From the NCBI GenBank assembly GCA_029260155.1, contig JAJDDU010000324.1:1-30321 (forward strand): a stretch of DNA of 30,321 nucleotides, written 5' to 3'. Within the stretch, counting starts at the first letter, position 1, and each line of letters opens with the position of its first letter. This document shows positions 8,006 through 16,820 of this stretch, piece after piece. A model generated the notes under the pieces. The model made no database searches and was not told where the DNA came from. It worked only from the letters and a program-made list of their open reading frames with translations. A program made the position numbers and the translations under genes. This DNA is from Phycisphaerae bacterium (GTDB taxonomy: Bacteria > Planctomycetota > Phycisphaerae > UBA1845).

Positions 8006-9643
8006 ATGATCAATATACCGTTGCAGATTTCGGCGTCGGGGGCGAGTGGGGTTGACACTGAATTGGGGCTTTTGGACAGCAAGGCGCTGCCTGTTCGTCG
8101 CGTGCAGCTCTTTTTCCCGCCGATGGTGTTTCCGAAGTTTCAGTCGCGACAGACGGCCCTCTTTCCGCTCGGCTTGGGGTACATCGCGTCGGTGCTGGAG
8201 CGAAAGGGGCTGGAGACCGAACTCGTTGACTGTGCGAGCGAGGGCTATGACACCGTGGAGGACATCGGCAAGGAACGCGTTGTCTACGGCCTGACGTCGG
8301 ATGAGATTCGCAAGCGCATCGAGAAGTACAAACCGGATGTGATCGGCATCTCCTGCCTGTTCTCCACCTTGGAGAAGCGGATGCTGATGATTGCAAAGAT
8401 CGCCAAGGAAGTTAACCCCGACATCGTGGTGGTCGTTGGCGGTCCGCACGTCTCGGCCTTCTACAAGCGTCTCATCCTCAGCGCGTCTGTCGACTATTGC
8501 GTCAACGGCGAGGGCGAAGAGGTCGTCGATGGGCTGTTCGACGCGCTGAATGGAAAGCGGTCCATGGACTCGGTCGACGCGTTGTGCTACCGACGTGACG
8601 GCAAGGTCGTCTATCAGCCACGGAAAGCGTGGATCGAGGATCTCGACGTCGTGCCCTTTCCTGCGCGACACATCGTCGATATGGATCTGTACTTTAGAAT
8701 CGCAGAGCCCCAGGGCATCCGTCTTGACGGCGAGACTCCGAAGCGGGCGGCGCAATTGACCACGTCGCGCGGTTGCCCGTTCCAGTGCACCTACTGCGCG
8801 AAGAATGTGACATGGGGCAAGGCCTACCGCACGCGCACCGCCGAGAACGTGCTCGATGAGATGGCGCATCTCATGGAGACATACGGTGTTGAGCACTTCG
8901 CGTTTCAAGATGACAACTTTACGGCCGACATGGGGCGTGCGGAAGTCATTTTTGACGGCATCGTTGAGCGCGGCTTCAATATTACCTGGGAGGCTCCCAA
9001 TGGATTGGGCGTGAACTTCCTCAGTCCGCACCTGCTCGAGAAAATGAAGGCGAGCGGTTGCACGAGTTTCACGATTGCCGTGGAAAGCGCAAATAGCGCG
9101 CTGCTGCGAAAGGTTCGCAAGCCGAATTACATCAAGCTCGCGCCGCCTATTGTCGAGAAGGCCAAGGAACTGGGCATTGAGGTGCGCGGTTTCTTCATGA
9201 TCGGGTTCCCAGGCGAAACGCTCGAAGAGGTCCAGGGCACCATTGACTATGCTCGGGATTTGCACCTGGCCGTGACCAATTTCGCCATCGTGACACCGTT
9301 ACCGGGGACCGTGTTCTATAACGAAGTGGTCGAAGCCGGCCTGATCGACGAACGGACAGTCGATTTCGAGGATTTCGCCTACGGCGCGGGCGAGTTGCAG
9401 CTGGCCGCAGTTTCCAACGTGCAGCTAAAGACCATGCGTAAGGTCGAATGGTTGCGTACCATCTTTCTCGACGACACAGGAGTGTTCAAGCACGATCCCC
9501 ATCTCAAGAAGTCCGACGTTTTGGACGAGTTGGCCAAGGCAACCTCGATGTTCCCGGACAACGCCGACATTAGCGACCTCCACAACCAGGCGGTTCTTCA
9601 CTACCAGATGGACGACGAACAACCTGCCCGAGTGGCAGTGTAA
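8006..9643 (+). CDS. B12-binding-type radical SAM protein
   Basis: 545 residues from the ATG at 8006, chosen because AGTAGGGG precedes it closely and the protein family begins here. Residues ~33-170 look like the cobalamin-binding-type Rossmann domain found in BchE-like radical SAM enzymes (PLGLGYIASVLERKGLETEL, VVVVGGPHVSAF at ~141-152). The classical DxHxxG cobalamin motif is not visible. The radical SAM core has Cys257-x3-Cys261-x2-Cys264 (GCPFQCTYC), which binds the 4Fe-4S cluster that cleaves S-adenosylmethionine, and later SFTIAVESANSALLRKV and GFFMIGFPGETLEE. Enzymes of this class methylate or rearrange unactivated carbons. The substrate cannot be read from the sequence, and the flanking ftsK and sugar kinase give no pathway. 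It appears to be its own transcription unit. Confidence 0.9.
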   Translation: MINIPLQISASGASGVDTELGLLDSKALPVRRVQLFFPPMVFPKFQSRQTALFPLGLGYIASVLERKGLETELVDCASEGYDTVEDIGKERVVYGLTSDEIRKRIEKYKPDVIGISCLFSTLEKRMLMIAKIAKEVNPDIVVVVGGPHVSAFYKRLILSASVDYCVNGEGEEVVDGLFDALNGKRSMDSVDALCYRRDGKVVYQPRKAWIEDLDVVPFPARHIVDMDLYFRIAEPQGIRLDGETPKRAAQLTTSRGCPFQCTYCAKNVTWGKAYRTRTAENVLDEMAHLMETYGVEHFAFQDDNFTADMGRAEVIFDGIVERGFNITWEAPNGLGVNFLSPHLLEKMKASGCTSFTIAVESANSALLRKVRKPNYIKLAPPIVEKAKELGIEVRGFFMIGFPGETLEEVQGTIDYARDLHLAVTNFAIVTPLPGTVFYNEVVEAGLIDERTVDFEDFAYGAGELQLAAVSNVQLKTMRKVEWLRTIFLDDTGVFKHDPHLKKSDVLDELAKATSMFPDNADISDLHNQAVLHYQMDDEQPARVAV

Positions 9644-9744
9644 GGCTCATCTGTTGCGGCGGCTTGCATCGTTGCCCACATGTCGATCGAACGTGATCCC
9701 ATGGCGACGCCGGTAGGCTGCGCGCCGAAAAACCTTCCGTGGCG

Positions 9745-9773
9745 TTGTGAATCGTCGGAAAAACCCCCATAAT
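9745..9773 (+). promoter_or_regulatory. Candidate sigma70-type promoter of the ROK kinase gene
   Basis: TTGTGA (9745-9750) and CATAAT (9768-9773) with a 17-base spacer. Expected transcription start near 9780, giving a leader of ~155 nt. The rest of the 9644-9935 gap shows no gene or clear terminator. Confidence 0.45.
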
Positions 9774-9935
9774 GACGGTGGTCGTTGCGAGTTCCGAACT
9801 CCTGCGGCGTAGCGATCGAAACGGCAGGGACGACCGGTGAGTCATGACAGCAGCACAGGCCTCAGGCAGATTCGCGAGAAAATGGTGCCGTTCCGCTAAG
9901 CGGGCGCGAGCGTGCTCCGGGACATCGGGGGGCCG

Positions 9936-10880
9936 ATGACGCGCTCGTGCACGATCGGCGTTGATCTCGGCGGCACAGCGATCAAGGCCGGGCTGGTGGA
10001 TGGCTCGCTCGATGTGGTCGCGCGCACGATGCTCCCCACCTGCGCCGACCAGGGGGCCGATGCGGTCATTCAGCGGATCGCCGCCGCCGTGGACGAGTTG
10101 CGGGCTGCCAATAATTCGCACGTTGTGGCCGTGGGTGTCGGCACGCCTGGACCGATGTCGCCATCCAAGGGCGTCGTCTATCGCTCCGGCAATCTCCCCG
10201 GCTGGCAAGACGTGCTGCTGCGCGACATCCTCGAACGCCGCTTAAATCTGCCCGTCACTATCGACAACGACGCCAACGTGGCCGCGTACGGCGAGCATCG
10301 TGCTGAGCCCACCGTCCGAAACCTGGTTCTCCTGACGCTTGGCACTGGTGTCGGCGCGGGGACCATCACGGACGGGGCCATTTTTCACGGCGCGCACGAG
10401 AACGCTTCCGAGTGGGGGCATATGATCGTCCACCCCGGCGGCATCCCCTGCACGTGCGGGCAGTGCGGCTGCCTGGAGATGTACGCCTCCGCCGCACACG
10501 TAGCCATCCGCGTCGCGGACGAGATTCGATCGGGTAGTGAATCGTCGCTTGGAGACGTCCAGGTAATCACCGCCCGGGAAGTCGCCGCCGCCGCCAGTGC
10601 GGGTGACGCCCTGTGCACGCGCATCTGGGACGAAGCTTGTCACGCGCTGGCCATCGCCTGCGTCAACATTCAGCACGCGATCAACCCCGAGTGCGTGCTG
10701 CTTGGCGGCGGGATGAGCAATGCGGGCGACGTCCTCCTGGACAACGTTCGTCGCCAATACAGTGCCATGCATTGGCACTTGTACGATGATTCGCCCAGTA
10801 TTCGCCTGGCCTCCCTCTCGAACGACGCGGGTATTATCGGAGCGGCGGCGCTGGCGCGAGATGTTTTGGTATTGAAGTAG
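9936..10880 (+). CDS. ROK-family sugar kinase (glucokinase-like)
   Basis: 314 residues. ROK kinases phosphorylate glucose or amino sugars with ATP in the cytoplasm. The ATP site DLGGTAIKAG begins at residue 10. IDNDANVAAYGEH holds the catalytic Asp, and LLTLGTGVGAGTI is the second phosphate-binding loop. ASEWGHM leads to the zinc motif at Cys172, Cys174, Cys177, Cys179 and Glu181 (CTCGQCGCLE), the ROK signature. The C-terminus has INPECVLLGGGMSNAG. I chose the ATG at 9936 over the in-frame GTG at 9912 because the family starts just before the ATP loop; the ribosome site is only a G-rich run. There is no DNA-binding domain, so it is an enzyme and not a ROK repressor. Substrate (glucose or N-acetylhexosamine) unresolved. 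Confidence 0.93.
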   Translation: MTRSCTIGVDLGGTAIKAGLVDGSLDVVARTMLPTCADQGADAVIQRIAAAVDELRAANNSHVVAVGVGTPGPMSPSKGVVYRSGNLPGWQDVLLRDILERRLNLPVTIDNDANVAAYGEHRAEPTVRNLVLLTLGTGVGAGTITDGAIFHGAHENASEWGHMIVHPGGIPCTCGQCGCLEMYASAAHVAIRVADEIRSGSESSLGDVQVITAREVAAAASAGDALCTRIWDEACHALAIACVNIQHAINPECVLLGGGMSNAGDVLLDNVRRQYSAMHWHLYDDSPSIRLASLSNDAGIIGAAALARDVLVLK

Positions 10881-10881
10881 G

Positions 10882-10904
10882 CGGGATGTTTTCCGAGTTT
10901 TTTT
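10882..10904 (+). terminator. Candidate weak Rho-independent terminator of the ROK gene
   Basis: CGGGA (10882-10886) pairs with TTCCG (10891-10895) with one G-T pair over a four-base loop. Two bases later a run of seven T follows (10898-10904). It sits in the 42-base gap between convergent genes. Confidence 0.45.
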
Positions 10905-10922
10905 CGCGCGAACGGTGTGTGC

Positions 10923-12719
10923 CTAGCGAATCCAGCGCATCCGCCCCACGTTGGGAATGACCCCATAGTCACTCAAGACCGGCATCCACCCTGGGCGGAG
11001 CCCGCTGGGCCAATACACAAAGAACGCCCGCCCGACGATCTGGTCGGCCGGCACGGTGCCCAATTGGTAGGCTTCGCCGCGGCCCACCAAATGGCTCCCG
11101 GGAAGATCCCACAGTCGCGAGTCTTTGCTCGCAGGACTGTTGTCGCCGAGCATGAAGTACTCGCCCTCGCGCAGGAGGATCGGATACCCCGTCGTTCCCC
11201 ACTCGGCAGGCGCCCACGACGGAATGCCGCTGCGTGTCCGGGCGAACGCGGGGGAGGTGTAGTACGCGTCGCGCGACAAGACTACGTGGAGCAACTCGGC
11301 CTCAATATCAACAGCGCGAATGATCGGAACGTCCGCGTTCTCTGACGTGGTGAACACATAGCGGCCGTCGACAACGTTTTTCCGCACGCGGCCGCTTGTG
11401 CGCAGCTTCGGGATGTCTGGGGCGTACTGCTTCTCGGTCGTCGCCAGGATTTCTCTCTGGTTGATGGTGAGGGCGACGCGGTAGTCTAGATTCTCGAAGG
11501 CCAACTCAATCGGCACGCCGGGTTTGAGCGGGTCGATCAGCGTCTCAGCCAGCACTTCGGGCACACCGGCTGCGGTCGCCGCGCGGAGAAGATGCACGCG
11601 GCCGTCGCTCCACACGCGGGCGCTGAATCGATCGCCGTTCTTGGTCAGCGTCAGCTCCAGATATCCATCCCCGCCCAACGGATGGAGCACGGTTTCCAGT
11701 CTCTGGTCGGCCACGGCGTGCCACTTGGGTGACTGCCCTCCAGGCCGGTAGTCAGGCCGACCGGCGGCCATGTTGATGTTGTAGGCGTAGTAGTCGACGA
11801 TTTGTTTGCCCGCGAAACGGATGTCCCCGCTGCCTCCCGAGAAGTGCAATCTTCGCCTGTCGACGACCCATCCGTCGCCAGCTTCCGGCGGTTGCGGCTC
11901 CCAGTAGGGCTGATTGGTATCCCGTGTTCGCGGTGGATAATCGTGGTCGTACACCACATGCCACAAGGACTGTTGCGCAGCCGGTGTTTTCTTGCAGATG
12001 CGCAGCTTGTCGGCCAGTTCGTCCAGAACGCTCTTAGCGAATGGGCGGTTGAATTGGGCACGCTCCGCGCTGCCGACCGCGATTCCCGAGCGCAGCTTGA
12101 ACTTGATCTTCCGCCATTTCTCCAAGGCGGTCAGAGTTTCTTCGGTGAGGTCTTCGATGGGTGCAACATAGACGTCTCCGTCGATGATCTCCAGGACCTC
12201 GTTCGGCTTGCCGGCGAGACGCTTGATGAAGTTCTCGTCTGCCTGTGCGGTGTTTTTGAAGACCGTGACATCCCACCGTTCGGGTGCGAGGGCGCTAATC
12301 CCGAAATCGAGCGGCCACTTGAACACCAGGATTCGATCGCCGGATTCCGCGTTGCCCCGGGTGGGTCGGGCGGCACGCGATCGACCTCCGTCGCTGATTG
12401 CCAAGTTCGTGTTCGCATGGTTGCAGTTTTGACACTGTACGCGGGCGTCCTTGAAGAACTGCGGTTTTCGGGACGTGGTATCGGTCAGACCGTAGGAATT
12501 CTCCCAGCCGCAGTCTTCACAGACCAACGCACCGTGCTTTCCGTACAGCGAGGTCGCCATCGATCCCGTGGGGATCACGAAGGCCTCGACCACGAACGTG
12601 CGGAAGACAAACGCCAGGATGAAGGCGACGACGATCGATTCCACCGTGTCTTTGAGACTCTCGCTGTGCGCGGGCTCAACGATCACCGGGCGTCTTGTTG
12701 TTGGGTTTTCTCTTGCCAT
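10923..12719 (-). CDS. lepB: Signal peptidase I with zinc ribbon and large inserted domain
   Basis: 598 residues, roughly twice the common bacterial length. It cleaves signal peptides from exported proteins at the outer face of the inner membrane. A single N-terminal membrane span (~25-45, VESIVVAFILAFVFRTFVVE) leads to PTGSMATSL with the nucleophile Ser53. The catalytic lysine is Lys166 in ENFIKRLAGKPNE, and box E is GDNSPASKDSR (525-535), so all catalytic parts are present. Two insertions are notable. Cys67/Cys70 with Cys96/Cys99 form a zinc-ribbon pattern between the Ser and Lys boxes. Residues ~190-510 hold a foreign segment with a jelly-roll-like part (GDGYLELTLTKNGDRFSARV). GAGGAA precedes the start by 9 bases. 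It lies 70 bases downstream of the sulfatase-like gene, probably one operon. Confidence 0.93.
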   Translation of the reverse strand: MARENPTTRRPVIVEPAHSESLKDTVESIVVAFILAFVFRTFVVEAFVIPTGSMATSLYGKHGALVCEDCGWENSYGLTDTTSRKPQFFKDARVQCQNCNHANTNLAISDGGRSRAARPTRGNAESGDRILVFKWPLDFGISALAPERWDVTVFKNTAQADENFIKRLAGKPNEVLEIIDGDVYVAPIEDLTEETLTALEKWRKIKFKLRSGIAVGSAERAQFNRPFAKSVLDELADKLRICKKTPAAQQSLWHVVYDHDYPPRTRDTNQPYWEPQPPEAGDGWVVDRRRLHFSGGSGDIRFAGKQIVDYYAYNINMAAGRPDYRPGGQSPKWHAVADQRLETVLHPLGGDGYLELTLTKNGDRFSARVWSDGRVHLLRAATAAGVPEVLAETLIDPLKPGVPIELAFENLDYRVALTINQREILATTEKQYAPDIPKLRTSGRVRKNVVDGRYVFTTSENADVPIIRAVDIEAELLHVVLSRDAYYTSPAFARTRSGIPSWAPAEWGTTGYPILLREGEYFMLGDNSPASKDSRLWDLPGSHLVGRGEAYQLGTVPADQIVGRAFFVYWPSGLRPGWMPVLSDYGVIPNVGRMRWIR

Positions 12720-12789
12720 GCTGCGCTGTTCCTCGGCGGCACGTTAACGGTCGCACACCGTCTGCGTCAAGCAGGCGACTGCTGCACGT

Positions 12790-14706
12790 TCATTGGTCAA
12801 GCCGCGCCTTGACCAGCGCGATCTTCTCCCGAGCGGTCGGGCCCGCATTGGCGGGGTCCATCGCGAGCGCCCGTTCGAATTCGCCGAGCGCTTCGCGAAA
12901 CCGCCCGGCCACCGCCAGCCGATCTCCGCGGGCGATGAAAATGTCACCGTTGGCTGGATCGAGTCGCTCCGCTTCTGCAAGCGCAGTTTCAAACTCCTCT
13001 AACTCCCCGCGAGCAAGAAGAAACTGCGCGATGTTGACAAACCCGCCCGAGGTCGGATTCAACTCGCAGAACTTCCGCGCGCATCGCTCGGCGTCATCAA
13101 ATCGTCCCAACCGTTTGTAGACCATCCGTGCCGCGTCCCATGCCCGCGCGTTTGTCGGGTCTTCCTCAAGCACGGCTGCTATCACTTCCCTCGCTCGAGC
13201 AGCTTGCCCTTTGGAGCACAGTGATTCGGCGTTCATGATGCGGTAGTAGACTTGCATCATCTCCTTCGGGTCAGCCACTCCCCGAGGCGCGCCGCCCCCG
13301 AGGGTGTTGACATAACCCAGTGCCGCCAATCGTTCCGCCTCCGCTGGATCCATGGATCGCGCCTGGCCAAGGACGGATTCAATCGCCGGCCACTGCCCCA
13401 TTCGCTGTTCGAGTTCGCTGGCGAGCGCGACGACCGCGGAGGCATCTGGATCAAACAAATCATGCACCTCGCCCGTGTCCGTGCGAAGATCGTAGTATTC
13501 CGGCTGAGGTGCGAGAATGTACTTATCGTTCAGACGACGAAGACCGTAGAGCGGCGCCCAGCCATTGTTCATCAATGACGCAAGTGTTTCGATGTAGATG
13601 GCACGGGAGTCGTCACGCGGCGACGCGAAGAGGTCTCGCCCGTCGACCGTGAATTCCATGGGAACGCCCAGCATGCCGAGAACTGTCGGCACGATGTCGA
13701 CGAGCCCCACGACGCGGTCATCGACCGACAAGCTCGTCGGAAACAGGATCGGCGATGAAATCAAAAGTGGGACGTGCGTTGTCGCGTCGTATACCAGGAG
13801 GCTGTGGGTCGCTTCGTCGTGCTCGCCGAGTCCCTCTCCGTGATCGGCGGTGACGACGATGAGGGTCCGGTCCAGCAAATCCGCTGACCGCAGGTATTCG
13901 ACCAGCCGCTTGACTTGGGTGTCGACGAAGGCGATTTCGCGGTCGTACGGATGCCGGGGCGATATCGGAGTGAACGATGCGGGTGGCTCGTACGGATAGT
14001 GCGCGTCGAAGTAATGGGTCCACATGAAGAAGGGCTTGGTGTCGATGTCGGTTCGAGATTCGTTAAGCCACGCAAGTGCTGCGTCGGTGACGTGTTCGGC
14101 CGACCGTTCGACGAAATGGGCGCCCTTGGCGGGCTCGCCGGCGATATTGACATCGTCGTCGTAGTGGTCGAATCCCTGCGCTAGCCCGTACCGGGCGTCG
14201 AGAACGTACGCGCCGACAAATGCAGCCGTCGAATAATCGTGCTCGCGCAGCGTTTCAGCCAGGGTGACCCTGCTCTCGGCGAGTTGGAACGACCCGTTGT
14301 TACGCACTTCATGCGACGGCGCGGTTAGGCCGGTCATGATTGTGGTGTGCGAGGGAAGCGTCAACGGCGTCGGCGCGATGGCTTGGCCGAAGCGAACGCC
14401 GGTGGCGGCAAGCGTGTCCAATGTGGGTGTGCGCGCAGCGGAGTGGCCATAGCAACCGAGGTGATCGGCGCGGACGGTGTCGAGTGTGATCAGCAGCAGA
14501 TTAAATCCCGCCGCGCAGCTCGGGTCGGCCGCGCCGGAGAGATCGACCGCCGCCGCCACTGGACGGGCGGTACGTGTCCTGCTCTGTTGAAAAATGACGA
14601 GGGCAGGCAGGATGACCGCGACGAGTACGATTACGATTCGTCTCCGGCGTCCTGGTCTGGGATGCGTACCCGCGTGCTTGCGATCATTTTGGTTATGTTG
14701 CGTCAC
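12790..14706 (-). CDS. Sulfatase-like (alkaline phosphatase superfamily) membrane protein with C-terminal TPRs
   Basis: 638 residues from a GTG start. An Arg-rich N-terminus is followed by one membrane anchor (~24-39), so the rest is outside the inner membrane. Metal-binding motifs are LLLITLDTVRADHLGCYG (Asp76) and VVTADHGEGLGEHDE (Asp288, His289). The sulfatase signature CxPSR is replaced by TLPSH, with Thr116 where the formylglycine-forming Cys/Ser should be. It is therefore unlikely to be a classical sulfatase; Thr-nucleophile relatives include LtaS and nucleotide pyrophosphatases. Residues ~470-638 are TPRs (NARAWDAARMVYKRLGRFDD, FREALGEFERALAMDPANAG). It probably forms an operon with lepB. 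Substrate unknown; phospho- or sulfo-group transfer on envelope polymers is a guess. Confidence 0.88.
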   Translation of the reverse strand: MTQHNQNDRKHAGTHPRPGRRRRIVIVLVAVILPALVIFQQSRTRTARPVAAAVDLSGAADPSCAAGFNLLLITLDTVRADHLGCYGHSAARTPTLDTLAATGVRFGQAIAPTPLTLPSHTTIMTGLTAPSHEVRNNGSFQLAESRVTLAETLREHDYSTAAFVGAYVLDARYGLAQGFDHYDDDVNIAGEPAKGAHFVERSAEHVTDAALAWLNESRTDIDTKPFFMWTHYFDAHYPYEPPASFTPISPRHPYDREIAFVDTQVKRLVEYLRSADLLDRTLIVVTADHGEGLGEHDEATHSLLVYDATTHVPLLISSPILFPTSLSVDDRVVGLVDIVPTVLGMLGVPMEFTVDGRDLFASPRDDSRAIYIETLASLMNNGWAPLYGLRRLNDKYILAPQPEYYDLRTDTGEVHDLFDPDASAVVALASELEQRMGQWPAIESVLGQARSMDPAEAERLAALGYVNTLGGGAPRGVADPKEMMQVYYRIMNAESLCSKGQAARAREVIAAVLEEDPTNARAWDAARMVYKRLGRFDDAERCARKFCELNPTSGGFVNIAQFLLARGELEEFETALAEAERLDPANGDIFIARGDRLAVAGRFREALGEFERALAMDPANAGPTAREKIALVKARLDQ

Positions 14707-14712
14707 GTCGGT

Positions 14713-14718
14713 AGTATA
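14713..14718 (-). promoter_or_regulatory. Candidate -10 element (TATACT) immediately before the sulfatase-like gene
   Basis: TATACT on the minus strand, part of the palindrome AGTATACT (14713-14720). No good -35 lies 16-18 bases upstream. Transcription would begin at about the GTG codon itself (14706), suggesting a leaderless message. The same 11-mer GGTAGTATACT recurs at 29716-29726. Confidence 0.3.
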
Positions 14719-14767
14719 CTCGGCTGGGCGCGTCGGGCGCCTTTAGGCGGTCACGCAATGTTCCGCG

Positions 14768-16678
14768 TCATGCACGCTGATAGAGTTCTGCGCCGGCATC
14801 TTTGAATTCCTTGGATTTTTGCTCCATGCCGACTTGGATCGCTTCGGATTCGCTCGCGCCGAGCGCGGCGGCGTAGTCGCGGACGTCCTGGGTGATCTTC
14901 ATGGAGCAGAAGTTCGGGCCGCACATCGAACAGAAGTGCGCGACCTTGGCGCTGTCCTGCGGTAAGGTCTCGTCGTGGAACCGGCGGGCAGTTTCCGGAT
15001 CGAGGGACAGATTGAACTGATCCTCCCAGCGGAACTCGAACCGCGCTTTGGACAGGGCATCATCGCGAACCTGCGCGCCTGGGTGCCCCTTGGCGAGGTC
15101 GGCTGCGTGGGCAGCGATCTTGTATGCGATGACCCCTTGCTTGACGTCCTCGCGGTCGGGCAGGCCGAGGTGTTCCTTGGGCGTGACATAGCAGAGCATG
15201 GCTGTCCCGTACCAACCGATCATGGCGGCGCCGATGGCGCTGGTCATGTGATCGTATCCCGGCGCGATGTCCATGGTCAGCGGGCCGAGTGTGTAGAACG
15301 GCGCTTCGCCGCAAACCTCCAACTGCCGTGTCATGTTTTCTTGGATCATGTGCATGGGAACGTGGCCTGGGCCTTCGATCATGACTTGTACGTCTTGTTC
15401 CCATGCAATCTTGGTGAGCTCGCCGAGCGTTTCGAGTTCGGCGAACTGGGCTTCGTCGTTGGCGTCGGCGATGGAGCCGGGTCGCAGCCCGTCCCCGAGC
15501 GAGAACCCGACGTCGTACGCCTTCATGATCTCGCACATTTCTTGAAAATTCGTGTAGAGGAAGTTCTCTTTGTGGTGAGACAAGCACCACTTGGCCAGGA
15601 TGGCTCCTCCCCGCGATACGATGCCCGTAAGACGTTTTGCCGTGAGCGGTACGTATCGCAACAGCACGCCGGCGTGGATAGTAAAGTAGTCAACGCCCTG
15701 CTCTGCCTGCTCGATGAGCGTGTCGCGGAAGATGTCCCAGGTGAGTTCCTCGGCGCGGCCTTCGACTTTTTCGAGGGCTTGGTAGATGGGCACGGTGCCG
15801 ATCGGCACGGGCGAATTGCGCAGGATCCACTCGCGCGTTTCGTGGATGTCCTTGCCGGTGGACAGATCCATGACGGTGTCTGCGCCCCATCGAGTCGCCC
15901 AGGCCATCTTGTCGACTTCCTCCTCGATGGATGAGGTGACGGCGGAGTTTCCGATGTTGGCGTTGATCTTCACGAGGAAATTGCGGCCTATGATCATCGG
16001 TTCGATTTCAGGGTGGTTGATGTTCGCGGGGATGACCGCACGGCCTCTGGCCACCTCGTCACGCACGAACTCGGGCGTGATGCGCGCCGGGATCGAGGCC
16101 CCGAAGCGCTGTCCGGCATGCTGCGACGCGGCGAGCTCTGCGTATTGCTCGATCCGCTGGTTCTCGCGAATGGCGATGAACTCCATTTCGGGCGTGACCG
16201 TACCCTGACGCGCGTAGTGCATCTGCGTGACGTTCGCACCGGGCTTGGCACGGAGGGGTTTACGGCGTGCCGTGTCGGGGAATCGCTCCGTTTCGACGCG
16301 ATCGGTTGTGGTGTAGCCGTTGTCGCGCGGCTGGACTGTGCGGCCTTGGTATGCCTCAACGTCGCCGCGATCCTCGATCCACTTCAGCCGAATCGGCACG
16401 AGCCCGGCGCGCAGATTGATCGTTGCTTCGGGGTCGGTGTAGGGCCCCGATGTGTCGTAGACGGTGACGGCGGGATTGGGCGTCGTGGTTGGTTCGCCCG
16501 GAACGGCGGCGACCACGGGCGTCGGCGACACGGAGATTTCGCGCATGGGCACTCGGATGTCGGGGTGTTTCTGTCCCGGAAGATAGATTTTTGTTGAAGC
16601 GGGGAACGGTGCTGTCGCGCGTGACATGAGTTGTTCCGCTGACACCGTCGCTGTGACGGGTGATTCACTGGACGCCAT
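14768..16678 (-). CDS. thiC: Phosphomethylpyrimidine synthase ThiC
   Basis: 636 residues, the normal length for this family. ThiC is a radical SAM enzyme that rearranges aminoimidazole ribotide into hydroxymethylpyrimidine phosphate for thiamine synthesis. The family core is obvious (DTVMDLSTGKDIHETREWIL, EQGVDYFTIHAG, MIEGPGHVPMHMIQENM, GPLTMDIAPGYDHMTSAIGA). The C-terminal cluster ligands are Cys583, Cys586 and Cys591 (CSMCGPNFC). The start is set at 16678 because AAGGAG lies 6 bases before that ATG; a longer frame to 16744 has no such site. No thi-box/TPP riboswitch is visible upstream, and no other thiamine gene is in the window. Confidence 0.98.
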   Translation of the reverse strand: MASSESPVTATVSAEQLMSRATAPFPASTKIYLPGQKHPDIRVPMREISVSPTPVVAAVPGEPTTTPNPAVTVYDTSGPYTDPEATINLRAGLVPIRLKWIEDRGDVEAYQGRTVQPRDNGYTTTDRVETERFPDTARRKPLRAKPGANVTQMHYARQGTVTPEMEFIAIRENQRIEQYAELAASQHAGQRFGASIPARITPEFVRDEVARGRAVIPANINHPEIEPMIIGRNFLVKINANIGNSAVTSSIEEEVDKMAWATRWGADTVMDLSTGKDIHETREWILRNSPVPIGTVPIYQALEKVEGRAEELTWDIFRDTLIEQAEQGVDYFTIHAGVLLRYVPLTAKRLTGIVSRGGAILAKWCLSHHKENFLYTNFQEMCEIMKAYDVGFSLGDGLRPGSIADANDEAQFAELETLGELTKIAWEQDVQVMIEGPGHVPMHMIQENMTRQLEVCGEAPFYTLGPLTMDIAPGYDHMTSAIGAAMIGWYGTAMLCYVTPKEHLGLPDREDVKQGVIAYKIAAHAADLAKGHPGAQVRDDALSKARFEFRWEDQFNLSLDPETARRFHDETLPQDSAKVAHFCSMCGPNFCSMKITQDVRDYAAALGASESEAIQVGMEQKSKEFKDAGAELYQRA

Positions 16679-16744
16679 GACGCTCTCCTTAGTACGTGTG
16701 CTGCGTGGCCCCTGATGCGGCAGCCGTCGTCGAGCGGTCCCCAT

Positions 16745-16777
16745 TTGCGACGGATCCTGCGCGCTGGCTGTATGATA
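16745..16777. promoter_or_regulatory. Candidate overlapping divergent promoters between thiC and the SNF2 gene
   Basis: The partly symmetric GTATGATAC gives TATGAT on the plus strand (16771-16776) and TATCAT on the minus strand (16777-16772). On the plus strand TTGCGA (16745-16750) lies 20 bases upstream, a long spacer. The minus-strand -35 is weak. A very similar TTGCGAC...GCTGTATGAT block lies at 21055-21085. Confidence 0.3.
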
Positions 16778-16820
16778 CCGCCGTGCGGGTTGTCGTCCAC
16801 GTTAGCTGGGGGATCGGACT

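Noticed and set aside
7685..9265. A 526-codon open frame on the minus strand
   Set aside because: It is antisense to the clear radical SAM gene; its Arg/His-rich content is a by-product of GC-rich codon use.
11802..12812. A 336-codon plus-strand frame
   Set aside because: It is antisense to the signal peptidase gene and has no family features.
14975..15934. A 319-codon plus-strand frame
   Set aside because: It mirrors thiC on the opposite strand; thiC is unmistakable.
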